From positions 1-64,000 of the forward strand of contig NZ_JAMXFA010000006.1 of assembly GCF_025370785.1 (NCBI RefSeq): a DNA stretch of 64,000 nt, in the 5' to 3' direction. The first letter of the stretch is position 1. Each line of letters begins with the position of its first letter. Below, one piece after another: positions 36,904 to 44,370 of this stretch. The stretch comes from Laspinema olomoucense D3b. Its GTDB lineage: Bacteria; Cyanobacteriota; Cyanobacteriia; Cyanobacteriales; Laspinemataceae. The notes below the pieces were generated by a model. It was not told the origin of the DNA. It ran no database searches and saw only the letters and a program-made list of their open reading frames with translations. Position numbers and translations under genes: made by a program.

Positions 36904-37040
36904 TGACCCAATCTTGGTCTGCTTTGTCACCAAGAAAGGTTCACAAACCCCCTTCTGGTCCTCTTTTCTCTAATCCCTAACCAGAAGCCCTAGAGAATTG
37001 CAAGCTGAATTCCACAATTAGGCAAAAGGAGGGTAAAACT

Positions 37041-37526
37041 ATGTTAACAAATGGCATCAATCTCTGGAAATGGACCGGTACGATCGCCTTAACCTTTGCG
37101 TTCAATGTCCTTCCCGCTTTCGCCAATTCGGCCAATTTTAAACCCATAATTTTATCCCGGGGATTTCAATCCAGTAGTGGAGTTGTCTCGGGTTTTACAG
37201 GGGGTTCTATCTCGCTTCCTGCCGTCACCACCGTGCGCGATCGCCAGAACCAACTCTGTCTAGGATTCGGAGATCCAACTCCGGATCCTATCATGGAATT
37301 ACGTGCTGACTTTCCCGAGTTAACGGTCGAAATAAAGAGCAGAGATCTGGATACCACCTTAATTATCCGAGGACCCGATAATACCTTTCGCTGTGGGGAT
37401 AATACCGAGTTAAGTCGGGACGCCCAAATCACAGATACAGGCTGGCCCCAAGGGACTTATCAGATTTGGGTGGGCACGAAAGAAATGGGAGTTCGCCGCC
37501 GCTATCGACTTTCCGTTTATGAGTAA
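37041..37526 (+). CDS. Exported protein of unknown function, two cysteines
   Basis: 161 residues with a strong AGGAGG ribosome site. Signal peptide: basic MLTNGINLWKWTG, then hydrophobic, cleaved near AFANS. The mature part has two Cys (about 73 and 117) that could form a disulfide, and beta-rich segments LTVEIKSRDLDTTLIIRGPD and GTYQIWVGT. The pattern resembles a PPC-like pre-peptidase domain common in exported cyanobacterial proteins, but I am not certain. Not in an obvious operon. Confidence 0.72.
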   Translation: MLTNGINLWKWTGTIALTFAFNVLPAFANSANFKPIILSRGFQSSSGVVSGFTGGSISLPAVTTVRDRQNQLCLGFGDPTPDPIMELRADFPELTVEIKSRDLDTTLIIRGPDNTFRCGDNTELSRDAQITDTGWPQGTYQIWVGTKEMGVRRRYRLSVYE

Positions 37527-37686
37527 GGGTCGGGTACAGCGCCTTGAAAGGAAAATTAACTCGGGAAAATGTTGAAGCGGTGACATTTCCCCCAGAAAGC
37601 GGCTTCGGATCCAGGGGCGATCGGTCGGATTCGTCTAAGCACGGTACAATAAGAATTGGTCTATTTGCCGAGAGTGCTAACGAAGC

Positions 37687-38439
37687 GTGCTAAATACCCT
37701 TGTAGCTGACTTCCAAATTATCTTTGAGCGTGACCCAGCGGCACGCAACTGGCTAGAAGTTTTGTTTTGCTATCCAGGTTTACAAGCGCTGCTGTTTCAC
37801 CGTGTCGCCCACTGGTTACACCAAGTCGGCATTCCCTTCATTCCGCGCCTGATTTCTCATCTGGGTCGCTTTTTCACCGGGATTGAAATTCACCCCGGCG
37901 CGGCGATCGGTAGGGGAGTTTTCATCGATCATGGCATGGGAGTGGTCATTGGCGAAACGGCGATCGTGGGCGATTATAGCTTGATTTATCAAGGGGTCAC
38001 CCTCGGCGGTACCGGGAAAGAGTCCGGCAAGCGTCACCCCACCCTCGGGGAAAATGTTGTTGTTGGTGCTGGTGCCAAGGTGCTGGGTAATATCCAAATT
38101 GGCAATAATGTCCGCATTGGTGCTGGTTCTGTGGTCCTGCGGGATGTTCCTTCGGATTGTACCGTAGTCGGCGTTCCCGGTCGGATTCTCTATCGTTCGG
38201 GGGTTCGAGTCAACCCCTTGGAACATGGTCAATTGCCTGATTCAGAAGCATCGGCGATTCGCAGTTTACTCGATCGCATTGAAGCTCTCGAACAGCAAGT
38301 TCAAGATATGAAACCCCAGAAACCTTCTTTTGTGTTAGTCGGTGCCCGTTCTGAAGAGTTCTCTTTAGAGCAACTCCCGCCGAATTGTAACCTTAATAAT
38401 AAAGCGATTCAGGAGTTTCTGGATGGGTCAGGTATTTGA
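37687..38439 (+). CDS. cysE: Serine O-acetyltransferase
   Basis: Makes O-acetylserine from serine and acetyl-CoA, the carbon acceptor for cysteine synthesis. 250 residues: N-terminal helical part ([19 protein letters not shown]), hexapeptide-repeat beta-helix with [21 protein letters not shown] and [20 protein letters not shown], then a C-terminal extension with a coiled coil and SVL/EFSLEQL tail. Start is GTG 37687. Lacks the long N-terminal domain of enteric CysE, as usual in cyanobacteria. Confidence 0.95.
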   Translation: MLNTLVADFQIIFERDPAARNWLEVLFCYPGLQALLFHRVAHWLHQVGIPFIPRLISHLGRFFTGIEIHPGAAIGRGVFIDHGMGVVIGETAIVGDYSLIYQGVTLGGTGKESGKRHPTLGENVVVGAGAKVLGNIQIGNNVRIGAGSVVLRDVPSDCTVVGVPGRILYRSGVRVNPLEHGQLPDSEASAIRSLLDRIEALEQQVQDMKPQKPSFVLVGARSEEFSLEQLPPNCNLNNKAIQEFLDGSGI

Positions 38440-38492
38440 CCCCCTGCAAATCCTCTCAAAACCGATTCAATACTACGCTACGACTCATCAAT

Positions 38493-38516
38493 GCCCGCTT
38501 CGGCGGGCTATTTTTA
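38493..38516 (+). terminator. cysE terminator with TTCG tetraloop
   Basis: GCCCGC-TTCG-GCGGGC followed by TATTTTTA, 54 bp after the cysE stop. Stable UUCG loop. Confidence 0.85.
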
Positions 38517-38526
38517 TGGAGCAAAA

Positions 38527-38585
38527 CCCTACACCCTGAAGGGTGCGGCTATACGGACAAAGCCCGAGAAGCGCGGGCTAGAATA
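38527..38585. repeat. REP-like element (GGCTATACGGACAAAGCCCG...)
   Basis: Contains ACACCCTGAAGGGTG, GGCTATACGGACAAAGCCCG and GAAGCGCGGGCTA; reverse orientation of the family at 17414. It overlaps the 3' end of the small gene at 38578-38775. Confidence 0.8.
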
Positions 38586-38775
38586 TATCAGTTTTGGGTT
38601 TTAATCGGGAAGCGGTGACAAAGGCGACAGTCCCGCCAATCAGTCCCCAAATCAGCCAAAAACCCTGATGATATCCTTTGCGTTGGGCAACCCCTGCGGC
38701 GAGGAGTCCCATGATACAATGCGCGACTGCTAAGAAGTATAAAATCGGTAAGTTCGCTTGGATGGTATTGAACAA
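38578..38775 (-). CDS. Small membrane protein, unknown
   Basis: 65 residues from a TTG start preceded by GAGAGGG. Two hydrophobic segments: LPILYFLAVAHCIMGLLAAGV (about 9-29) and GFWLIWGLIGGTVAFVTA (about 38-55), followed by basic RLKPK. This is a plausible two-helix membrane protein of unknown role. Its end runs into the REP-like element. Confidence 0.55.
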   Translation of the reverse strand: MFNTIQANLPILYFLAVAHCIMGLLAAGVAQRKGYHQGFWLIWGLIGGTVAFVTASRLKPKTDIF

Positions 38776-38959
38776 GGCGATCGCCCTCTCACGCTTAACG
38801 ACAACTGGAGTTTAAGGATAATTTCGGATGCGATGCCAGTTCGGTTTTGACCGACGGCGACTCAATCCATAAGCATCATCTGTCGTTCATTCTATCAATT
38901 TTCTGGATTGAATACAATCTGAACATCAAGATTTAAACTCTTTTTACTCGAAGAATTAG

Positions 38960-38997
38960 GGATGCGACTGCGGACGGGATTTGGTGCAGTCGCATCC
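38960..38997. repeat. Perfect 12-bp inverted repeat
   Basis: GGATGCGACTGC / GCAGTCGCATCC around a 14-nt loop, just after the stop of the gene at 39011-39505 on the minus strand. It could end or stabilise that transcript; no T-tract follows on the minus strand. Confidence 0.8.
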
Positions 38998-39010
38998 ATT
39001 GCATCGGAGA

Positions 39011-39505
39011 TTACTCAGCAGTGGTGGATTTTAAGACGCGATCGAGAATATTTCGCGCTTCTTCCGCTTGGTCTCTCGCCGCTTGATAGCGCTGATTCGC
39101 TTGGGCAAAGGTTTTTAGGGTTTTAAACCCTTCTTTAAGATTGGCAATTTCTTCTTCAGTAACAGGGCGGTCCTGAAAGAGAATATCGATTTGCTCACGC
39201 ACTTTGAGCGCCTCGGCATGGGACCTATCCACTTTTTCTTTGAGGGTGACCAAACTGCTAAGAATTTGGACCGCTTCTGTCAGCGCATCATCGGTGCTTT
39301 CATCTAAGCTGTCGGGCTCTTTCACTTCAATAAATTCATCGGGGCTAAATCCCTCGGAGAGTTTGTTAGAAAGTTTGGGGGGCAGTTTCCCCTCATCCAT
39401 CATTTCGAGGAGTTGATCCATTGCTTTGTCACGGGCTTTTGTTGAATCTTTGCCCGCAACGGTCAAGATAATTTCTGGAGATTGGGCGATCGTGTACTGA
39501 ACCAT
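39011..39505 (-). CDS. Conserved-looking cytoplasmic protein, helical
   Basis: 164 residues, not assigned to a known family. The first 40 residues could be a small beta-alpha unit (VQYTIAQSPEIILTVAGKDSTKARDKAMDQLLEMM); the middle is acidic; the C-terminal half is a long charged helix with coiled-coil character (LKEKVDRSHAEALKVREQI and the AARDQAEEARNILDRVL region). No signal peptide or catalytic motif. Single-gene unit. Confidence 0.75.
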   Translation of the reverse strand: MVQYTIAQSPEIILTVAGKDSTKARDKAMDQLLEMMDEGKLPPKLSNKLSEGFSPDEFIEVKEPDSLDESTDDALTEAVQILSSLVTLKEKVDRSHAEALKVREQIDILFQDRPVTEEEIANLKEGFKTLKTFAQANQRYQAARDQAEEARNILDRVLKSTTAE

Positions 39506-40934
39506 AGTTTTAAGCAGGAACGGTTATAGATGATCTCATGAAAGACTCGCGACGCCCGGGTAACAATTAGAAGGTTTTCGGTCCTACCTAATTAGAGGGC
39601 GATCGCGATAAACCCAGGGAATGAGGTCCAGGAGAGATGGGGCAAAATCTAAACTAGATTGACCGAATAATTCCTCTCATTGTCGCCAACAATTATGGGT
39701 TTTCTTATTCTTATTTTCTCATATTTATTGCCCATTTTTCCATTTTGTTATATTTTTTAAAATATCTTTAGGGTCTCCGACCGACTCTCCAACCCTCTTC
39801 TCAAAATGGTGAACTTTGTCTGAGTCTGTTTCCGTCTAATCCGCTTATAGCTAGTTCACTCACCTTAGCCCCTTTCCTTCTTCCCCTTTGGCCCAAGGCC
39901 CAAACGTGAGACGCTTGTTGAGCGAGAGAGAAAGCAAAGCAATCCTTCCTCTTGCTCACGCAGAATGAGGAAATCCCCGGGATATGCTCCCACCCATTTT
40001 TGCTCGAAAAAGTGTCCCATTCATCGAGATAATCAGCAAATGAACCCAAGGTAATCAAAAACAGGCTGTCCTTCCCCCTGCTCTCGAAATTTTATACAAT
40101 CCCCCTCCTCCATCACCCCCTAAAGAGGCTGGCAGAAACTTCAAGAGTGTCTGGATCTCCAAAATTTTGCCAGGGAATTAAATTGAAAATCGTCTTTACA
40201 TTGATGTTTTTCGCTTGGGTTAATCAATTAGTAAAGTAATATAAAATTTTCACTCAATTAAACAAATTTTAAAGCCAGTATGAGCATTTTGCTTGCTTTT
40301 TGCTGCTACAAGAAAGCAAGATGCTCTCACTCCTCTGTCCCGAAAGATTCAAACTCGCTGTATATATTTTAAAAATTGAAAAATCAGAACAAAATTAAAT
40401 CATAAACAGCAGCCTGACCGACCAAGCACAATATTTAGTGCGAAGCGCTGCCAAAATTCTCAATGCGCTCATCCTCAGCGCGTCTGTCTGAGGAGTGACT
40501 CGGTACTCCAGGCGACCCGACTCGGGATAAAAAATCCCCTGCCAAAAAGCGCTTCTCTACGCTGGGGAATGATCCCAATAATTCCTGTCTAACCTTTGAC
40601 TCGAAAGGAATACGACTCCCTAACCGGCTTAAATTTTTATAAACAATCTGCTGGTTTTCAGTAGCCGATGAGCATCAAGTTTGTGAAATTTTCATAAAGA
40701 AGGTAAAAAAACGCATAAAAACCCGAGGCTACTCCTAGAGATAGATATAGAATCCTATTAAGATATTTTGCTCATGTACTTACAACTCTCAGGAGAATTC
40801 ATCCCACCCCTGTTCAGGGAAGCGTTTTTTCATCGAGTCCACCCTGCTTTTAGCCCTGACCCGATGTACCCAGCCCCATCGCACCACGGCGATCGCTTTC
40901 TTTAATCGCTTCCCACTCACCACTTAAAAAGCAG
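39506..40934. other. 1.4-kb gene desert upstream of the ParB gene
   Basis: No credible CDS. 39690-39770 and 40190-40260 are very AT-rich; 40282-40326 holds a palindrome of the GAGCATCTTGCTC family; 40430-40620 has several short hairpins (GCAC/GTGC at about 40427-40441, CCTCAG/CTGAGG at about 40474-40494, GAGT/ACTC). An 85-codon minus frame at 39801-40058 is not convincing. No parS-like GTTTCACGTGAAAC was found. Confidence 0.6.
40282..40326. repeat. GAGCATCTTGCTC-family palindrome, copy 1
   Basis: GAGCATTTTGCTT and AAGCAAGATGCTC arms (one G-T pair) with a central CTGCTACAAGA. Related copies lie at 42091-42143 and 46418-46462. Confidence 0.8.
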
Positions 40935-41843
40935 ATGGACAGCCAAAATATTCCACATCTTATCCCCACGTTCCTGTCGTCGAAGACCCTGCGACTTGAG
41001 CAAATTTGCCAGTCCAAGTTTCAACCCCGAAACTACTTTAACGAAGTGGCTATGGAGGAACTCGCCGCTAGTATCAAAGAACATGGTATCCTTCAGCCCT
41101 TACTCGTACGCCCGATGCCCGGGAATCAATATGAGTTAGTCGCTGGAGAACGTCGGTATAAAGCCGCTCAAGCCCTGGGATTAACGGTAGTGCCGGTAAC
41201 AGTCAGGGAAATGACCGATCCGGAGGTTCTACAGTACGCCTTAGTCGAAAACTTACAACGGGAGGATTTGAATCCCGTTGAAGAGACGGAGGGGATTTTA
41301 CAATTGCTGGAGATGCGCCTGCAAAAGGACCGGGACTGGATTATCTCCCTGCTCAACTCTATCGCGAATGGCAAGCGGGGACTTACGGACGGCGCTGTCC
41401 GTAATCGAGAACTTACGGACGGCGCTGTCCGTAATCGAGAACAACAGTTGATTCAAGACGTGTTTGCCACCATCGGCAGACTCACGCCTGAATCGTTCCG
41501 AACTCATCGCCTGCCGTTGCTGAAACTTCCTCCAGAACTGTTTGAAGCGCTTCGCTATGGCCGGATTAAGTGGACCAAGGCGAAGGAAATTGCCAAGTTA
41601 GAGTCGGAGTCTGAGCGGTTGGCACTCCTGGAACGGGCGATCGCCCAGTCTCTGAGTCTGCGACAAATTCAACAAATCGTCCGAGAGAAAAAAACACCCC
41701 GAAACTCAGCGCAACAACAACGCGAGGTGGAAGGACTTTTGCAACAATTTACCCACTTTAAGGCATGGGACAACCCAGATAAGCGCTATAAAATGGAGTC
41801 TTTGCTCACGGAGCTAAAAGAACTCCTCACAGAACAGGATTGA
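40935..41843 (+). CDS. ParB/Spo0J-like partition protein, orphan
   Basis: 302 residues. ParB N-terminal domain: ICQSKFQPRNYF, LAASIKEHGILQPLLVRP, the CTP-binding-type GERRYKAAQALG, and ALVENLQREDLNPVEE. A central helix-turn-helix-like region and a C-terminal charged helical part follow. No parA lies on either side. Between residues 149 and 168 is an exact duplication LTDGAVRNRE x2, encoded by a 30-bp perfect tandem repeat whose unit is itself a palindrome; it lies at the junction between the ParB core and the DNA-binding region. The gene may be a ParB-like regulator or a remnant of a plasmid partition locus. Confidence 0.85.
   Translation: MDSQNIPHLIPTFLSSKTLRLEQICQSKFQPRNYFNEVAMEELAASIKEHGILQPLLVRPMPGNQYELVAGERRYKAAQALGLTVVPVTVREMTDPEVLQYALVENLQREDLNPVEETEGILQLLEMRLQKDRDWIISLLNSIANGKRGLTDGAVRNRELTDGAVRNREQQLIQDVFATIGRLTPESFRTHRLPLLKLPPELFEALRYGRIKWTKAKEIAKLESESERLALLERAIAQSLSLRQIQQIVREKKTPRNSAQQQREVEGLLQQFTHFKAWDNPDKRYKMESLLTELKELLTEQD
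41381..41440. repeat. 30-bp exact tandem repeat inside the ParB gene
   Basis: Two identical 30-bp units (41381-41410 and 41411-41440). Each contains the inverted repeat TTACGGAC-GGCGCT-GTCCGTAA. The length is a multiple of three, so it adds two copies of a 10-residue peptide without a frameshift. Confidence 0.97.
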
Positions 41844-41895
41844 AAAAATTCGGGGTTAAAGTAAGACAAGTATAGTTAAATTTTATCGTCATAAG

Positions 41896-41943
41896 CAAGG
41901 GAATAATTTGCTGCCCAAAATCCCTAGGCAAATTATTCCCTTG
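41896..41943. repeat. 16-bp perfect inverted repeat after the ParB gene
   Basis: CAAGGGAATAATTTGC / GCAAATTATTCCCTTG with a 16-nt loop, 53 bp downstream of the stop. A T-rich stretch (TCAATTTTTG) follows the right arm, so it can act as a terminator. Confidence 0.85.
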
Positions 41944-42090
41944 TCAATTTTTGTGAAAATTAAGGTTATTTCTTATTATTATAAGTCTTTTAAAATTAGT
42001 GGCTCGGTTAAAATAAATTCCCCTCCTTAATTCCCGATGAACCCTTTACCTGTGAAGGAAAGAGGGGATTCTTCTATATTTTTATATAAG

Positions 42091-42143
42091 GAGTGGTAGC
42101 ATCTTGCTCTCTACGGCTATAAGGGAGCAAGATGCTACCACTC
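42091..42143. repeat. GAGCATCTTGCTC-family palindrome, copy 2 (19-bp perfect arms)
   Basis: GAGTGGTAGCATCTTGCTC and GAGCAAGATGCTACCACTC enclose a 15-nt loop. This is the best copy of the family. The surrounding 41944-42317 has no gene. Confidence 0.92.
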
Positions 42144-42317
42144 GTTAATTGTAGTGTCAAGTTTTCCTGTAAAAATTGAAGCGAATTCAACTAGATTAAT
42201 TTCACACCTGAAAATGGACTGTTTAAAAAATTTTCAATTTATTGTTTAATGTTTTCGCTTAAGATTAAGCGCTACAAAGAAAAGAAATAATATTTGTTAA
42301 GTTTTGTAAATCAAGAA

Positions 42318-42360
42318 AATATCCTGGCTCTTTCTGTTAGTATAAGAAGGCCAGGATATT
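42318..42360. repeat. Stem-loop upstream of the COP23 gene
   Basis: AATATCCTGGC / GCCAGGATATT (11-bp perfect arms, 21-nt loop) ends 62 bp before ATG 42423. It could be in the 5' UTR or be an operator. Confidence 0.8.
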
Positions 42361-42422
42361 CCTGAGTGTGAAATAAGAGATGCAAGCTCTTGATTCCACT
42401 GTTCCGTATCTCATCATACATT

Positions 42423-43055
42423 ATGAAAGCAAAATTCGCCATTACGTCAATGTTGACGGCTGCGGCAGTTGCGATCGCGGCAACTTTCACCCACCAGCAG
42501 CCCGCTCAAGCCAGTACAAGGTTTGTTTGTGCTCGCTACATTAACGGCCCCCTCACCGGCAGACCTGTTACGGCGGCGGTCAATGACCAAACGGGTCGAG
42601 CCATTCCTGTAATTAACTGGGTTTCTGACTATTTCGATGCTTCGGGCTATACTCCGGAACGCCGGTGTCAGGAAGTTTCGGCGCGGTTCCAATCGGCTTA
42701 TGTGAGTGGAGGGCTCAATTTCGTCACCACCGGCATGAGGAACGGTCAACCCGTGATTTGTACTTCCAGTGCGTCGGGGGGACCTTGTAGCGATATTCTC
42801 TACACCCTTAAACCGGGTGCTAATGCCAGTCAAACGTTGCAACAACTGTTTGACATCCAAATGGGTCGTGCTGGGGCTGGACCGCTGTATGAGTCCGAGT
42901 CTCGTCCCTACCTGGATATGACCCGCTTCCTGAGTGAAGCCCCCTCTGTTGCCCCGAGTGATTTGGATCTCGGAACAGCAAATAGTGGCCCTACCAGCTC
43001 GCCCGGAGCCACTCAACCGGCAACAACCCAACCTAGTGGCGGGATGGCTTGGTAA
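42423..43055 (+). CDS. COP23-domain exported protein
   Basis: About 210 residues. Signal peptide MKAKFAITSMLTAAAVAIAA cleaved near QASTR. The mature domain (about 32-160) matches the COP23 pattern: FVCARY, PVINWVSDYFDASGYTPERRCQEVSARFQ, GLNFVTTG, GQPVICTSSASGGPCSDILYTLKPGANASQTLQQLF and GPLYES, with four conserved Cys. COP23 was described as a circadian-oscillating membrane-associated protein in a unicellular diazotroph; its biochemistry is unknown. The C-terminus is a Ser/Pro/Thr/Gln tail. ATG 42423 is chosen for the signal peptide. The protease gene begins 5 bp after the stop, so they are one transcript. Confidence 0.88.
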   Translation: MKAKFAITSMLTAAAVAIAATFTHQQPAQASTRFVCARYINGPLTGRPVTAAVNDQTGRAIPVINWVSDYFDASGYTPERRCQEVSARFQSAYVSGGLNFVTTGMRNGQPVICTSSASGGPCSDILYTLKPGANASQTLQQLFDIQMGRAGAGPLYESESRPYLDMTRFLSEAPSVAPSDLDLGTANSGPTSSPGATQPATTQPSGGMAW

Positions 43056-43060
43056 ATCTG

Positions 43061-44185
43061 ATGAATGATTGGCGTTTAGTGACGCTGAGTGCTTGTATTG
43101 GCAGTTTGTTTACCTTACTGCCAGTACCGGCATTTTCTGAGGGAACTGTGAGAGTAGATCTCACCCCCAGCGTCTTACCGGAATCTGTTTCTAATAGACT
43201 CTCCACGGAACAATTACAACAGTTGGCCCAATCGATTACGGTCAAAATCTTCTCGGGCGATCGCAATAATGGTTCGGGGATTGTCATTCAACGGCAAGGA
43301 CAACAGTATAGCGTGGTCACCAATGAACACGTTTTAACCCTGGGAGCTCCCTACCGGATCCAAACGCCAGATGGTCGCTTTCATGAGGCGACGGTCGCCC
43401 GAGGGTTTAATTTCAATGGTCAAGATTTGGCGGTGTTGGAATTTAGTGCGAATGGGGAGTATGCCGTAGCATCCCTTGCCGACGCTTCCAGTTTAAATGT
43501 TGGCGATGATGTGTTTGCGGCGGGATTTCCCTTTGGCGCGAATCCCGATCGCCGCCTGGGTTTTGTCTTCACTCAGGGGGAAATCACCCTGTTAAGCGAT
43601 CGCGCCGTCAATGGAGGGTATCAGATTGGATATACCAATGACGTTCAAAAAGGCATGAGTGGCGGTCCGGTTTTAAATCGGCAAGGTCAGGTGGTGGCGA
43701 TCAACGGGATGCACGCCTATCCCCTGTGGGGAGATCCTTATGTCTTTCTGGATGGCACAAGACCTGATGCAGCTATCCGCGAAATCATGACGAGATCGAG
43801 TTTGGCGATTCCGATTGAGACCTTTAGACAAGGGGCGATGGGATTGTCATTTCCCCTAGAAACGCAAACCGCTAAACTTAACCCATTTTTGCCTCCTTTG
43901 GAGTTAGATTCTTCCCCGGCAAGCTCTGGGATGGGAGATTTGGTCCCCTTGGACAATTTCCATGAGGAAAATCTGCCTGCGGCCCCTGTCGCCCCCGGTT
44001 CTGGGTGGTCTACTGAGTTTGGGGAATTGGTTCCTTTGGACCAATGGGAAAGCGGAAATCCGGTGCGATCGCAGATGCCTTTCCACGAGTCTGAGTCATT
44101 CCCATCTCACTCCATTTCCCCCACATTGGAACAATCTGATCTAGGGCCCAGTGAGGGAAATTCCCAGCCCGGAAGACTCTGGTAA
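43061..44185 (+). CDS. Exported trypsin-like serine protease
   Basis: 374 residues. Signal peptide (RLVTLSACIGSLFTLLPVPAF). The protease domain (about 45-250) shows the triad: His in VVTNEHVLT, Asp in QDLAVLE and Ser in KGMSGGPVL, so it should be active. Unlike DegP/HtrA it has no PDZ domain. The C-terminal 110 residues are Pro/Ser-rich and contain two copies of a G(D/E)LVPLD(N/Q) motif, perhaps for surface binding. The ATG at 43061 is preferred over an upstream in-frame TTG that overlaps the COP23 gene. Confidence 0.88.
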   Translation: MNDWRLVTLSACIGSLFTLLPVPAFSEGTVRVDLTPSVLPESVSNRLSTEQLQQLAQSITVKIFSGDRNNGSGIVIQRQGQQYSVVTNEHVLTLGAPYRIQTPDGRFHEATVARGFNFNGQDLAVLEFSANGEYAVASLADASSLNVGDDVFAAGFPFGANPDRRLGFVFTQGEITLLSDRAVNGGYQIGYTNDVQKGMSGGPVLNRQGQVVAINGMHAYPLWGDPYVFLDGTRPDAAIREIMTRSSLAIPIETFRQGAMGLSFPLETQTAKLNPFLPPLELDSSPASSGMGDLVPLDNFHEENLPAAPVAPGSGWSTEFGELVPLDQWESGNPVRSQMPFHESESFPSHSISPTLEQSDLGPSEGNSQPGRLW

Positions 44186-44370
44186 AGCCTCTGTAGGAGA
44201 GAAGTGGGAAAGTCAGGGGTTGCAGTCATTTTGAGGACATACTTTAGGCAAGTCAGATCAATCGGGTGTGGGGAATTCCCGTAAGAATGAGTCTAAAGCA
44301 TGGGTGGATTGTGACTGCATCCTTCCTACAGAAAAGTACAGTTGATGTGGTGTAGTGAATAGGTGTAACC

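Noticed and set aside
37635-37680. CIRCE-like half-site GAGTGCTAA upstream of cysE
   Set aside because: The matching TTAGCACTC half is not found at the required 9-nt spacing, and cysE is not a heat-shock gene.
39801-40058. 85-codon minus-strand ORF in the ParB gap
   Set aside because: No start signal or recognisable domain; isolated within AT-rich non-coding DNA.
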